DNA of 38,580 bases from Solimicrobium sp040544425. Lineage in GTDB: Bacteria > Pseudomonadota > Gammaproteobacteria > Burkholderiales > Burkholderiaceae_D. The notes under the pieces were generated by a model. It did no database searches, was not told the DNA's origin, and saw only the letters and a program-made list of their open reading frames with translations. A program made the translations under genes and the position numbers. The DNA is taken from NCBI GenBank assembly GCA_040544425.1, contig JBEONO010000027.1:1-38580 (forward strand). Reading direction: 5' to 3'. Below, in pieces: positions 30,701 to 36,639 of this stretch. Positions within the stretch are counted from its first letter, which is position 1. Every line of letters starts with the position of its first letter.

Positions 30701-32338
30701 ATGACGCTGGGCGCATTGCGCAGTGCCAAGAATGGCGTGGCGGTGTCGCTGTTGTCTGCTGACACTATCAGCGGCAACGGTGACGGCCAGACAAATATCA
30801 CGACCTCCGGTGCCAATGCGCAAACCGTATTGACTGCATCTGGCAATATTGGTGCCGCAGAGTTGCCGCTTGCGGTCAATACTGCCACCGTGCAGGCGAC
30901 CTCACACGATGGCGGGATCTGGATCAATGATGCGATCGGACTATCCAACAGCAAGCTGCTGGCAAGTGCCGACCTTCAGTTGTTCACGGCCGGCAATCAG
31001 ACCGGCATGACGCTGACCTCGGTCAAGGGCAATGTCAGCGACAGCGCGAAGGGCACGCTGGCGGCTGACAGTGTTTCGGCCGGAGGCAATGCCAATGTGG
31101 CCAGTACTGGCGCGATGCAGCTGGGGTCGGTCAACTCGACTGGTTCAGCCGCCATCAACGCGGGCGGCACATTGAATCTGCAAACCATGACGGCCGGGCA
31201 AAATATCGCCATGACCTCGGGTAGCGATATGACGATTGCCGGTCAGGTGCAGGCGGGCGGCAGTGCGGATATCAGTTCCCTGGCCGCGTTGCAGTTCAAT
31301 GTGATTCAGGCTGCAGGCAACGTGTCGGTTGCCAGCGTCGAAAATCAAACTGGTGCCAGATTGTTGTCGACAGCCGGGATCGTGACGGACAGCTCGCAAC
31401 AAAATATTCAGGTGACAGCGATCGATGGCGCATTGGGAATTAATGTGACCAGTGCCGGCAATCTGGACTTCGTGGCACTGTCCTCGCAACGTGCTGTTGA
31501 TCTTACCTCGACCAAGGGCAATATTCAGATTCAAACCCTTTTGGCCAGCAATGCGAATTTGAATGCTTTCGACGCGCTGCACGCCGGTCTGATCGAAGTC
31601 AGTGCTGGTGCCAGTCTGGGGGCGCAAACCACTGACGCGGCAATTTCCCAAACCGGTACGTCATCGTTGCAGATTAATGCAACGGGCTATCACGACGGTG
31701 TTGCGCAAGACACGGTCCTGTCAGTCAGCGCGACCTTGCCGGTTGATTTCAATACTCTGTATTCACAGAATGCTGCAATCGCAAGCACGTCGTCGAATGT
31801 GAACCTGGCTGACGGTGTGGTGAGCGGCGTATTTTCTCTGACGACGCCCGATGCGACCGTGTTTCAAAACAATCAAAGCGTGGCAGCACGCGACGTCAAT
31901 ATTCAACTCTACCAGCCAGCTGCGAGATTCAACTTCAAACTGGCAGGCAAAAGAATTGGCACGGACAGTTTCGTTCTGCATTACCAGCCAGGCTATATGG
32001 TTACCGTCGGCAATTACGATACCAGCCACAGCGCGGCAAGTATTGCGACCGAGGCCGTCTCGGCGCTCATGGATATTGGTTATATTCAGGCCGCAGGTCT
32101 GACGCCATCGTTATTCTCTGTGCCACCGTTGGCTGGTTTTGGCGCAGGCTTGCCGACCTTGCCTTTGACAATATCAAAAGACGGTGTCATGAATAAAGAT
32201 GGATTGGAAAATGCGGCTGATGTGGTGCTGGAGATTTCTCCCGACACCCGCAATTCCGACCGTACACCCGCAGTCGAAAATAAACTGAATATCGTTTCGG
32301 GGATTCAACCGGAAAGTAAACATGTCGCGCTGAGATGA
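15716..32338 (+). CDS. Giant two-partner-secretion filamentous adhesin (LktA-like TpsA)
   Basis: One uninterrupted frame of 5540 residues. Residues 1-21 (IFRSIWSEVLREWIAVSE) are an ESPR extended signal region and fix the GTG start. A hydrophobic signal core (52-72) ends in LHTLAAA. The TPS secretion domain (about 100-300) contains TVAFNSFSTFNLGQGNTANL and NVFFADPYGVVVGKSGLI, the pattern of LktA-type filamentous adhesins. The rest is low-complexity, rich in Ala, Gly, Ser, Thr, Val and Asn, as expected of a right-handed beta-helix fibre. It contains Ser/Gly linkers near 728-746 and 1270-1285, four close cysteine pairs, and a tandem repeat at about 4200-4390. No C-terminal toxin domain is recognised. 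It should be exported by Sec and then by the TpsB encoded 72 bp downstream, and act at the cell surface in attachment. The ribosome site (GGGAAA) is weak. Confidence 0.93.
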   Translation: MNHIFRSIWSEVLREWIAVSELGTTLGKSASATRNKAAITVDEQPMPVSAMKPLVLAVLCCFSLHTLAAATAPGPFKKNSSTNRDGKSEPAGMAAPGSLKTANSITVDGKTKTTITVKGQTTSITTATVSGTVAFNSFSTFNLGQGNTANLYLPQGSASLVNLVSSSQAIINGVLNSYKNGKIGGNVFFADPYGVVVGKSGLINVGSLAFSSPTQSFMSKLMDPNGLIDPASSAILLANAAPVSGNGIIDIFGKINAPDGVRLSANAVNVSGQITTGNAAVAQINAFQQIVNPGAANQIVDLVEHNGAIEIVAQSSADISGQLQADGSTNHAGGTIGIKTVGGDINIENGALLSAKGNGTQADGGSITVFAARNLSLGDKTGSGPLLDVSAGVSGNGGSIDTSATGTVTLGGGIYKASASQGKVGSWTVDPDIVLIDNSGNSIITGGLSWGLDASISFTVAPGGSVNTTNPHGDAGSIRLSAPSINIGGTLDASATGSFAAGDVTLIATSANTAPNGLGGFVSATGGIDISGTIKGANLLFSASSSAVSNYSNTQSGIALSTTGDLTPASLGNGVGVVSGAAHSHVMIHSGANIVASNNVVLNAVTTATADDSAYTVASANNSNPDMPAVVYGKVVGNAVAQIEAGATVNAGGTLTVRAHNTATLAVAAATYSTDSTGPVALTAAYGAADVQSTAQILSGASVTAQNVSVVALNSNSFSVAASNTVWSSGSSGGSSGGGSSNSGGGRVLAFANGLTSTATALEAATLTLATTARTAGTGQLLVEADSLTKKDSVTAASKAETGNGPSSGTIQSASTAATTYLEGAMAGSPATAVMSTDAATPKFGAAMALTLGDAQSASAKIAAATSISANTTTLTAQTVDAGAISAASSAVNIKDVSGNSASPVGLNAGVTVAVRSLSADAEVGSGAIITAPYIGIYANNSLPLNAPLVNEVSALGAASTWASPSSIFTALSSLASTFSSTANFCASIASSCANGSATTPDTGFSGSVNYLSMTNQATAWVGKGAQLTSSISTPTVTKNSWSTALDTGDDASLGQAGTARALAFTSAVAVQAQNSIKTINIGGNFGLGSSDKASGGGSSNYIYSSDTTLSGIGADANVQTNSRLAVLATDDSLVLSISPSGGSGKSITGGGIVAYTSITNSTQASISNAAVISAADVAVSASAAQNLLTVTGSVQKNNPDSIGVATSINEVNANTKAFIGDNSSIDPSLAYTGVAPAAQFTTGSLEIDAASIGQIGAVAVAAGSNSTTSSGSQSSGSQSSGSTSPDTQSRSDAVGSEPSLSATSLRSFLTSAANYLTTKESDSGFGLTISGSVAINQIALNTDSYVSGSSAANPVSISYVAPAYVDPARSAGSFTVEAIRDTYIGTAAGAAALISGKGDSGKGGAAVGGTVAVEISNNQTDAAMSNATVSGFDSVAVQGLSSGQQTNVGVDFAANTSKKGYSNYSAAGSVSLALINDGVSATLLDSTVSAGAATVPGSSVSVVAYDHSNIGIGGGSMYFGGQGGGSVALSYLSLGDPGTSAHANDARIVGSTISKFDTVKVQAINSDVVIIGAATAGGGSGATGFSGALVFDSISRTSNAAIVGDTLGLSNLHVSGNVQVQAAGGDQTDLDHIISQVDGNPAGLSSIDFTGSAAGLSLGAGAAIVDVAGVVQVGKSNVGLSYVQNTVADNLTATISGATIVSTAGKVSVEADNQTTILALSVGVGAASGYLAGVGSATYNKISSGTSAQIDQTGTAPLELTNVDAANVVVKASQSASIQSLAGDVAFATNGSAIGAAIAVNQMGDPTAGAGAAPNVTAAIEGATVTATNVSVSGQSSDTIKTISVAGAVSTSQVGIAGSASTNLSAASVSAEIGSGATVNASDNVAVLAGNSNNVAVVAGAAGVGLGAVGAGLSVVVNEMKNSTSADISGASTVVNASGLVPTDTVVVNSGSLVNQFDPRTVSAPSVAGPSYAETTLAVSGLAVVATTQQTVNTNAVSLAIGSDAAVAVLPVVNILGGTTFAYIDAAAVDTRLKASDPKPAIDVTASSYSYAGNFVGAVSGSAGVSASGAVAVNTLNGVTEAYINSANVGSNVAAVTQNLAGNPDAPVKVPVYGNKLPTVGSVTVNAIAEQDSANIVAGLAGGAAGAGVGSGLVNLFNATTKSYVTGGSVSAQSLQVGATATNGLQALVGAGAAAAGAGVAGSFAASDSTDMTEAYIGNTGAPTILTVAGPLTVNALTNNSYNSIVVSGAGGGSAGIAGMVDVTLMNNRTSATITNTKADGSGDAVPLATAAVTVSANETIAVNAYAGSLALGGGLGVGAGANVIVLKSSVEAAIDGSTIDSNGAVAVTASSTKNIAAVTATLAVGGTAGIGGAAALILIGTGATGDAMSELDQGNSGSLASVNSMTTNASSNAGNDAGLTSAQRSGVTQSGPAFSSSGDSFSTAGGDNVTAFVDQSSKITGATVSVTAQSLISTNNIAGAAGGGAVGVGGAVAYTRIYDHVSAISKGALTASKVNVDAQVSDGHTVLLGGSGITAQTSAYAGGAGIVGLGAAVADSIVDNTVVAQATGTLLGDGSTGSTASIGAHDTSSAGASGIGAAVGAAAVGIVVVDAAKTSTVSASLDPALIGQDVGGNISKTYNQITVAASDSGSVSSRALAAAGGIISGMGAGATATDSATVTAETSGTINLGKGAISIAATDTPDVSATSAGVTVGGAAAGATVALASAAPNVSATVADNTVFQGSGSIAVTATTAPQPNDSAVSASAIAGVGALVGVSATYAGAQDNATVLASLGKDVNLTDAALSVTAVNSTDQSATATGVTVAEFLALGANVSKASSDGSAKAVVKSGLITDSARIADLTIHATETDRNSASTTAGSGGLIAGDAAVASTENTATTTAQLLAGADTGTAGNNTVYGGKFSVDASHVATYSARANSVNASAFGASGSIASNQATATTSASIGPDLTVYAVGAIEGSASNTFNEAAGSGATGAGGGLVNAAAALSSTSVTGSSGFTLGDKVVLHSGLSPNVAPGDISFSASSLVTGADQASLATGGALAGAGVSSSVNANLTNTVITGKSDQLYSYGNIGMGTWTIASPSSSAEVSTYGLAVIGSASATTNVASNQTVTVDTGTMLMAEGNVNLKAGQAPDGSYSTAISPVADAEAYVRGLIAVPNVGVSISASSNATLNLNSGSIIQSGQNTTIGAYQGAIDPSSDATGHGFELGFIPVTTHPSADISTPNSAVVNINGSVTAGIFHSLVITIDDCQNAGIYCSTAKVLESAGSGYAVNPLFVSNFDPQSYIAAQFAGGAAGSSAVLNSSVSATPVGAFFIPDLYASGGVVNVNAGTITGNGSITSFGNPTISVVNNSPDYLILQDAYIPYIPGGKVNFTGGATNAGTVSVSPNIATDLSSITVQQNYVPTNLATVGPALFLMGNLNNLGGLISIFNAKGSLGQTGQDFGQDVKVDVPFGAALIDAPSYSVTGSPYSNWNGAMIWPGGNPSSAAPDAVQAAQYAADYYALNNLHAGSVGAINSALLGDVGTLSGNSYIFLGTNCSWFGCSDVANPVSIGNSSSLNPFWAVQSNSLTAQSNFVSPTFTPGTSTSIYGTAVTVNAAIIDINGQVTAGQPTNWALTLPKTLDAILANDRLSYQSGITSTYLFDIPTGPVVTGVSQISAQYNAKTNQIIVSDVSATSGGGSIVLNGAIMSTTPLGNISVNNGLGTVNVTNQTGLGLVLQNINAGSAATANALTSTVQIIDTLKDSNTLYTYTPGNGLTVYQGATTATVQQLMAGGGASTATNTGSYNPLTNLRWNWELVANLVRTIGYDSTGHVTTQSNWIFDPVTGQPNNPWQYLLPNAQGNGFGSNTSKTPTGMTTTNGNAAMPAFTESVSATVGFEYNPIAFHGCDDGSCHFNFRQTGADYGQWNYNYAKSIQLILANSVKADNQIGISFLGNPTGLVNVTSNSAVTVAGQIVNPSGATTILATGAIQETSAALVQSKDLTLSSGTGNFAAGIGTHNTPFAATLTKGGILNASGGSDGVYLNINSSAISLGQLTAGSAGNWGDLSLSTTGDINANGASLLKGKSISLTSRQGSIGSGSNPAGAINISTNGGVINASAAGDINLLQASGDLLAGSIASTAGNVTVDVANGALLTGSGQTAAQTLSTAQIQSIWSNLYLTGSTASSHAAAVSATSLNNLESALNADYQTYWNLLGNGSVKNGVFSLTAAGLSTYTPIVAAQGGIASPTAAQVQAYANNLYLSTTNAFNNYLGANWSTLADFKTKNSSYSVSSVASTIENTVNADYRSYWNLLNNGTVSAGAYRLNVAGLSYYTPIVAAAEGLAVPTAAQVQAYAQNQYQTALTAFNNFIGAGWSASSDFQTKNNSYSFVVANNSVAATGDAVWTTQQLNNGIPVSALQPSPGVVGNAVASISGKNVNLTASNIGRLADPIYISVADIKGGTLSNTQLAALAIAVDPGSVIPVDAKGNRVALSDPGLLGFDILQTAPLYLSSVGNLTANSAGVVYVQSAQTPLGVETGLTVNAVTAGGNVSLVAQKNIVGAGSSPTDITITGSGNLVLQAGAGDLGSSAHPLTFQLANGELSSANTSQSAWLQAVGGDMVIGAVYAADSANLSAPNGAIVQDPTVAGVSVRANNISLTAANNIGSSLTAPLIIEELTLTGSVVSDSGATSYLAANSALAGVRATSAGDLNLAGQSDLGASTLTSANGNVLATAAGSLQIGAVTANGTVDLTSGGSMQLTSSHSGATATLSSGGALTVSGQLVSGDAVSLTSSGDMNLGTIQSVNAMTLTTAAGGSQSATSLVATTGAVVDHSGADLSIATIAAGQDITLISNAAMSLGSASSGTGNIDLNSGATLSASSVSSGKAVNVKATKDVNLGVTVAQAGDVNVASDTANVTVAGITDQGSTIINAAGATTINGNVNSTGDIVLTSGATLTENLAAAIASSGGALTAVAANISMGAGSSMAAQDALSLTTTSGAMTLGALRSAKNGVAVSLLSADTISGNGDGQTNITTSGANAQTVLTASGNIGAAELPLAVNTATVQATSHDGGIWINDAIGLSNSKLLASADLQLFTAGNQTGMTLTSVKGNVSDSAKGTLAADSVSAGGNANVASTGAMQLGSVNSTGSAAINAGGTLNLQTMTAGQNIAMTSGSDMTIAGQVQAGGSADISSLAALQFNVIQAAGNVSVASVENQTGARLLSTAGIVTDSSQQNIQVTAIDGALGINVTSAGNLDFVALSSQRAVDLTSTKGNIQIQTLLASNANLNAFDALHAGLIEVSAGASLGAQTTDAAISQTGTSSLQINATGYHDGVAQDTVLSVSATLPVDFNTLYSQNAAIASTSSNVNLADGVVSGVFSLTTPDATVFQNNQSVAARDVNIQLYQPAARFNFKLAGKRIGTDSFVLHYQPGYMVTVGNYDTSHSAASIATEAVSALMDIGYIQAAGLTPSLFSVPPLAGFGAGLPTLPLTISKDGVMNKDGLENAADVVLEISPDTRNSDRTPAVENKLNIVSGIQPESKHVALR
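19523..19567 (+). repeat. 15-bp tandem repeat coding for a Ser/Gly/Gln linker
   Basis: Inside the adhesin gene, a 15-bp unit coding for SGSQS is repeated about two and a half times, starting at codon 1270. Gain or loss of units would keep the frame and only change linker length. Confidence 0.6.
28319..28880 (+). repeat. Tandem 98-residue repeat in the adhesin
   Basis: A 294-bp unit is repeated in tandem: NADYQTYWNLLGNGSV at 28319 and NADYRSYWNLLNNGTV at 28613, each followed by a YYTPIVAA/TYTPIVAA block, PTAAQVQAYA and FNN(Y/F)(L/I)GA.W. A weaker partial unit precedes the first (IQSIWSNLYL). The units are rich in Tyr, Trp and Phe and predicted helical, unlike the surrounding beta-helix. Confidence 0.75.
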
Positions 32339-32410
32339 CCCCGTGCTGACTTTGCTGTCGATTGCGTCGGGCCAAGCTGCTCGATGCAATCTTTTTTAGC
32401 CTGAAAAATA

Positions 32411-33970
32411 ATGATTATGCGTCGCCAAAACATGAACTCAAATCCACATCCTCCCGGTACTCTGCGTTTCTCCAGACTGACTCTTGCCTTAATCATGAGT
32501 GCTGCCACTGCCATCGCCGCAGCAGCACCGGAACAGGCCATGCGCGCCGATACTCCTGCAGATAGCCGGCCTGCCTTGCGGTTTGTATTAACTGAAGTGA
32601 TTTTTTCCGACTCAGCATTTCTGAGCAAGGCAGAGCTTGCCGGGTTGAGCAAACCTTATCTCGGGCATCAGGTCGGACTGAGCGAGATTGAGGAGCTGGT
32701 CCGTGCCGTCAACGAGATGTATCAGGCAAAAAATATTTCAACCGGTTTGGCCACGCTGTCCGGGCAAACAGTCGTTGATGGCCGAGTCCATATTGATCTG
32801 ATTGAAGCCAGATTGGGCCAGGTCAAAGTGGTCAGCGTCTACACCAGTGCCGATTACATTTTGGGGCAATTTAATTTAAAAAATGACCGGGCACTCGATT
32901 TGAGTCAGGTCGAACAGGATCTGAGCCGGTTTAACCGGGTGCATGAAATCCAGCTCGGTGCTGAAGTCAAGCCGGGCGATGCACCAGGCCTGACCGATCT
33001 GACACTGAATGCCACGGAGCCAGACAAATACCAGGTCAGGCTGTTTGCCGACAATGAGAATGCTCCCAGCCTGGGAAAAAATGAAGTGGGGGTGAATGCC
33101 AGCGTCAACGGCATCCTGGGTCATGCTGATGTATTCGCTTTGATGCTGAGCAAATCAAAAGGTGGCGACAATTATTTTGCCAATTACGGGCTGCCGTTTG
33201 GATCTGGTGGCGAGCAGTTCAATGCGGCTGTGAGCAAAAACAATACGGCCATTTTGTCGGGGGCATACAGCGCGATCAATATCACCGGGGTTACCGATAA
33301 AGCAACGCTTGGTGTCAACGCGCCCCTGCTGGCAAATCTGGAATGGCTGGTCGCCGCAGATTTTAATTTCGCGAAATCCAAATCCAGCAATTACAGCGCA
33401 GGCAAATTACTGAGCAGGTTTGATGTGGATGATTACAGCGCCAGCATCGCCGCGGATCGCAGGACTGCTGCGTATCAGTGGTCGGACCTGTTTCAGGTCG
33501 ATTATGGCAAGGCGATCGATTCACTCGACAAGCACAGTGATTACGTTCTGTACTCAGGCAATTTCAACGCAATGCTGCCTCTGTACGGTGCCACTTATGG
33601 GTCCGTGCGCGCCAACGGGCAATTTACCAAAGCAGAGAACCTGCCACCATCAGCCCTGTTTCAGGTGGGGGGCGCCGCGTCAGTGCGTGGCTATGACACC
33701 GGCCTGGTAACCGGACGGGATGGCTACGCGCTTGGACTGGAGTTGCACAATAATTTCGCCGAGGGCTGGAATGGCTTTGTATTCGTGGATCACGGTGAAG
33801 CGGCGAATTCGAATGCGCCCAAGACAAAAATATCCGGTGCAGGATTCGGCGTCAGCTGGACCTGGAAAACAGTCAGCAGCACGTTGACATACGGCCATGC
33901 CGAAAACATTGTTCGTCCGGAGCAAGCCAGAAACAATATTGAATTCAAGATTGAGGGGCGAATTTTTTAG
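32411..33970 (+). CDS. TpsB/FhaC/ShlB-type outer-membrane transporter
   Basis: The 519-residue partner of the adhesin. A signal peptide covers about residues 18-40 (LTLALIMSAATAIAAAAP). POTRA 1 lies at about 57-136 (LRFVLTEVIFSDSAFLSKAE...) and POTRA 2 at about 137-208 (VKVVSVYTSADYILGQF...). The 16-strand barrel fills the rest. The loop-6 motif VRGY is at 425-428, and the matching barrel motif FVFVDHGEA near 456-464. The C-terminus ends in Phe (IEFKIEGRIF), the signal for BAM-dependent insertion. It would move the unfolded adhesin across the outer membrane by recognising its TPS domain. The gene starts 72 bp after the adhesin stop, so they form an operon. Start at Met1 or Met3 (32417) cannot be distinguished. 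Confidence 0.92.
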   Translation: MIMRRQNMNSNPHPPGTLRFSRLTLALIMSAATAIAAAAPEQAMRADTPADSRPALRFVLTEVIFSDSAFLSKAELAGLSKPYLGHQVGLSEIEELVRAVNEMYQAKNISTGLATLSGQTVVDGRVHIDLIEARLGQVKVVSVYTSADYILGQFNLKNDRALDLSQVEQDLSRFNRVHEIQLGAEVKPGDAPGLTDLTLNATEPDKYQVRLFADNENAPSLGKNEVGVNASVNGILGHADVFALMLSKSKGGDNYFANYGLPFGSGGEQFNAAVSKNNTAILSGAYSAINITGVTDKATLGVNAPLLANLEWLVAADFNFAKSKSSNYSAGKLLSRFDVDDYSASIAADRRTAAYQWSDLFQVDYGKAIDSLDKHSDYVLYSGNFNAMLPLYGATYGSVRANGQFTKAENLPPSALFQVGGAASVRGYDTGLVTGRDGYALGLELHNNFAEGWNGFVFVDHGEAANSNAPKTKISGAGFGVSWTWKTVSSTLTYGHAENIVRPEQARNNIEFKIEGRIF

Positions 33971-33983
33971 GTGGGTGAATGCA

Positions 33984-34004
33984 GGCAGGGATGCAATCCC
34001 AGCC
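33984..34004 (+). terminator. Hairpin after the TPS operon
   Basis: GGCAGGGAT (33984-33992) and ATCCCAGCC (33996-34004) pair at 8 of 9 positions around a 3-nt loop, 14 bp after the transporter stop. No T-run follows, so it may be a weak terminator or a stabilising hairpin. The sheath gene begins about 110 bp later. Confidence 0.4.
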
Positions 34005-34112
34005 TGGTAGCTTACAAATTCATTCAATCCGTTAGAATTGGGTGCTTACAAAGCAAATAGCGGCGCAAGCCAGAAGCTTGGATCAACCAAAACATCTGAG
34101 GAGTAAAAAACG

Positions 34113-35681
34113 ATGGATTACAAGACGCCTGGCGTGTATATCGTTGAAAAAAATGCTTTTCCCAATTCGGTTGTTGAAGTTGACACGGCAATCCCTGCCT
34201 TCATTGGCTATACCGCCAAAGCTGATAACAAAGGGTCACCGTTGACCGGCAAGCCATGGCGCATCACGTCCATCTCTGAATTTATCAATTACTACGGGAC
34301 CTTCCCGGAATTTGAATTCACCATCCAGGTTCAGGATGCATCTGATCTAAATGCCGTGCCGGATTTTGAGTTTAAAGCGAACAAATATTCCCTCGCGCAA
34401 AGTGCCGGAAGATTTTTGCTGTATCAGAGCATGGTGCTGTTTTTTCAGAATGGCGGCGCGGTCTGTTACGTTGTCTCGGTGGGCGGCTTCAATGCGGCGA
34501 TCTCGGCGCAAGACTTGATTGCCGGTATTGACGCGCTGAAAAAAGAACCGAGCCCTGCCATGGTCGTGGTCCCCGATGCGGTCAGCTTGAGCGCGCCCGA
34601 GTGTAGTCGCGTGCAGCAGGCCGTGCTGGCGCATTGCGGAATGGATATGAAAAGCCGCTTCGCCATCTTGGATATCCACGATGGGTTTAAGAAACGGACC
34701 GACCCATCGGGTGATTGCGTTGCCCGTTTCCGTGATGCACTCGGCGTGAACGGTCTGGATTTTGCCGCTGCTTACTATCCCTGGGTGAATACAACGGTGG
34801 TTCAGGACAGCGACCTGGATTTTACGCTGATAGCCGACGCCGCTTCCCAAAAGATATTGAAGGATCTCCTGACCGTCGACATGGGTGTGGCAGGGACTGC
34901 CCCGGCTGATGCAACGGCCCTGAAAAACTGGACCGACAAGATCGACGCAATCAATGCGATTGGTCAGACTGTCCCTGGAGCCGCAATGAGCGATGAGCAG
35001 TTGGCAATGGCGTTTGCAGACCGGAGCGCTGCGGTGAACAAATTGCTGATCCAGTTCAGCCCGCTGTATGTCTCGGTGATGGGCATCATCCGGAACAAGC
35101 TCAATGTCTTGCCTCCCGGCGCAGCAATGGCCGGTATCTACACAAAGGTTGATCAAACGCGCGGCGTCTGGAAAGCGCCGGCCAATATTTCATTGAGTGC
35201 GGTAGAGACGCCGGTGGTGGATATCAGTCAGGAAGAACAGGAAGATCTGAACGTGTGCACGGTGGGCAAATCGATCAATGCGATCCGTTCATTTGTTGGT
35301 CAAGGGACGCTGGTCTGGGGCGCACGCACGCTGGATGGCAACAGCCTTGACTGGCGTTATATCAGCGTGCGCCGCAGCACGATCATGCTGGAACAATCGC
35401 TGCGCTTGGCAGCCAGGGCCTATGTATTTGAGCCGAATGTTGCCAATACCTGGATCACGGTGAAAAGCATGGCACGTAATTTCCTGACCAGTATCTGGAA
35501 GCGCGGCGGCCTGGTCGGGGCGACTCCGGATGAGGCATTTTCGGTCTTCGTCGGGTTGGGTGAGACCATGACGCAGGAAGACATTCTGGAAGGATTCATG
35601 AAGGTGACAGTTCTGGTTGCGTTGTCCCGGCCGACGGAATTTATTGAAATCACCTTTCAGCAGCAAATGCAGAAATCGTGA
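34113..35681 (+). CDS. Contractile tail sheath protein (phage tail / eCIS type)
   Basis: A 522-residue sheath protein of the subtilisin-like phage sheath family. The N-terminus MDYKTPGVYIVEKNAFPNSV with AIPAFIGYT is the standard sheath opening. The C-terminal domain has VGQGTLVWGARTLDGNSLDW, RRSTIMLEQSL, VFEPNVANTWITVKS and FVGLGETMTQEDILEGFMKV, as in sheaths of extracellular contractile injection systems and some phages. Sheath subunits stack around the inner tube and drive it out on contraction. The start is supported by GAGGAG 9 nt upstream. Length is normal and no disruption is visible. However, no tube, baseplate, spike, ATPase or cap gene is present in this window. An insertion element begins 15 bp after the stop, so it looks like a survivor of a larger cluster. 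Confidence 0.88.
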   Translation: MDYKTPGVYIVEKNAFPNSVVEVDTAIPAFIGYTAKADNKGSPLTGKPWRITSISEFINYYGTFPEFEFTIQVQDASDLNAVPDFEFKANKYSLAQSAGRFLLYQSMVLFFQNGGAVCYVVSVGGFNAAISAQDLIAGIDALKKEPSPAMVVVPDAVSLSAPECSRVQQAVLAHCGMDMKSRFAILDIHDGFKKRTDPSGDCVARFRDALGVNGLDFAAAYYPWVNTTVVQDSDLDFTLIADAASQKILKDLLTVDMGVAGTAPADATALKNWTDKIDAINAIGQTVPGAAMSDEQLAMAFADRSAAVNKLLIQFSPLYVSVMGIIRNKLNVLPPGAAMAGIYTKVDQTRGVWKAPANISLSAVETPVVDISQEEQEDLNVCTVGKSINAIRSFVGQGTLVWGARTLDGNSLDWRYISVRRSTIMLEQSLRLAARAYVFEPNVANTWITVKSMARNFLTSIWKRGGLVGATPDEAFSVFVGLGETMTQEDILEGFMKVTVLVALSRPTEFIEITFQQQMQKS

Positions 35682-35736
35682 CTGGATGGCGGTCTACTAG
35701 GAGCCTGCGCGGCAGAACGACGACACTACAATCTTT

Positions 35737-35774
35737 GTCATTCCCGCGCGCCTTTGGCGGGAATCCAGCGACGT
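35737..35774 (+). repeat. REP-like palindromic repeat, copy 3
   Basis: GTCATTCCCGCG...TTGGCGGGAATCCAG, 38 bp identical to the inverted copy 4 and related to copies 1 and 2 in the divergent gap near 7.7 kb. It could also fold into a hairpin on transcripts leaving the sheath gene, about 55 bp past its stop. Confidence 0.7.
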
Positions 35775-35810
35775 TACGCTGTTAATTCCAAGTTCAAATC
35801 GATCCAAGAC

Positions 35811-36500
35811 TCATTGAATCTTCAAGACCGTATCAGTTTGACGCTGACGTTCTTCCAGTCTCGCACGTGCCGCACGTATCACGGCAAGCGGGGTTTCGCG
35901 TCGACTGATCTCTGCCGGAATATCCAGTTCCGGTTCGCTTTTTTCTGCTTCGTCGGTCGCTTTGGCCTTCGCCATCAGTGCATCAATCTGCGCTTTCAAT
36001 TCAAGTTCGGCTTTGTTCATCCGCTCGTAACTCATGGCTTTGTGACGGGATGCGTTAGCCTTAAGCTTAGTGCCATCCACCGACACCGTGCCAAGCTTAA
36101 CCAATCCACATTCTTTGGCCAGCTTCACTACCTGCACAAACAGTTCTGACAGTTCTTTCAGGTGGAGGGCTCGGAAATCGCAGATCGTCCGGTGCGCCGG
36201 ATAGTTCCCTGCGGCCAGTACCCGAAATGCCACATCTTCGTGCAGTTTTTTGGCCAGCTTGCGCGATGAGAATACGCCGGTGGCATAACCGTAGATCAGT
36301 ACCTTGACCATCATTGCCGGATGAAACGGCTGATTGCCGGGACCGCCTTTGGCGTATCTGGCGTGAAAGGCAGACAGATCCAGAGAGTCGATCGTATCGC
36401 TGATGTAATAAGCAAGGTGCCCTTCAGGCAGCCATTCTTGCAATGCGTGAGGCAGCAACATTTGCTGTTGCGGTTCGTAGGGCAGGTAGCTCGTTGTCAT
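35811..36500 (-). pseudogene. IS1182-family transposase, C-terminally truncated
   Basis: A 229-residue frame with the N-terminal transposase domain (DUF772-like). It reads YLPYEPQQQMLLPHALQEWL, GNQPFHPAMMVKVLIYGYATG, SSRKLAKKLHEDVAFRVLA and PAHRTICDFRALH. The first catalytic Asp is probably Asp142 in VSVDGTKLKANAS. Full-length IS1182-type enzymes are about twice as long and carry the remaining DDE residues in the missing half; here the frame ends soon after a charged helix. It therefore should be inactive on its own. Confidence 0.8.
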
Positions 36501-36601
36501 TGGATTTTCAGCTTTGCGTCGATATCAACTGATATGACAACGCTGGGCGGTTTTAGTTTCTGCCCCATCGACTCCTGTCGTCTATTTGCAGACCACAGCA
36601 T

Positions 36602-36639
36602 ACGTCGCTGGATTCCCGCCAAAGGCGCGCGGGAATGAC
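36602..36639 (-). repeat. REP-like palindromic repeat, copy 4 (inverted)
   Basis: Exact inverted copy of 35737-35774 over 38 bp, inside the right end of the transposase-bearing element. Perfect identity of the pair, compared with the divergence from copies 1 and 2, suggests that both came with the element or were recently homogenised. Confidence 0.7.

Noticed and set aside
16208..31651. Minus-strand frames of 60-250 codons inside the adhesin gene
   Set aside because: They mirror the repetitive Gly/Ala/Thr coding of the adhesin and have no independent motifs or ribosome sites.
31700..32338. Adhesin C-terminus considered as a CdiA-type toxin with immunity gene
   Set aside because: No VENN-like boundary or nuclease motif is seen, and the next gene is the transporter, not a small immunity gene.
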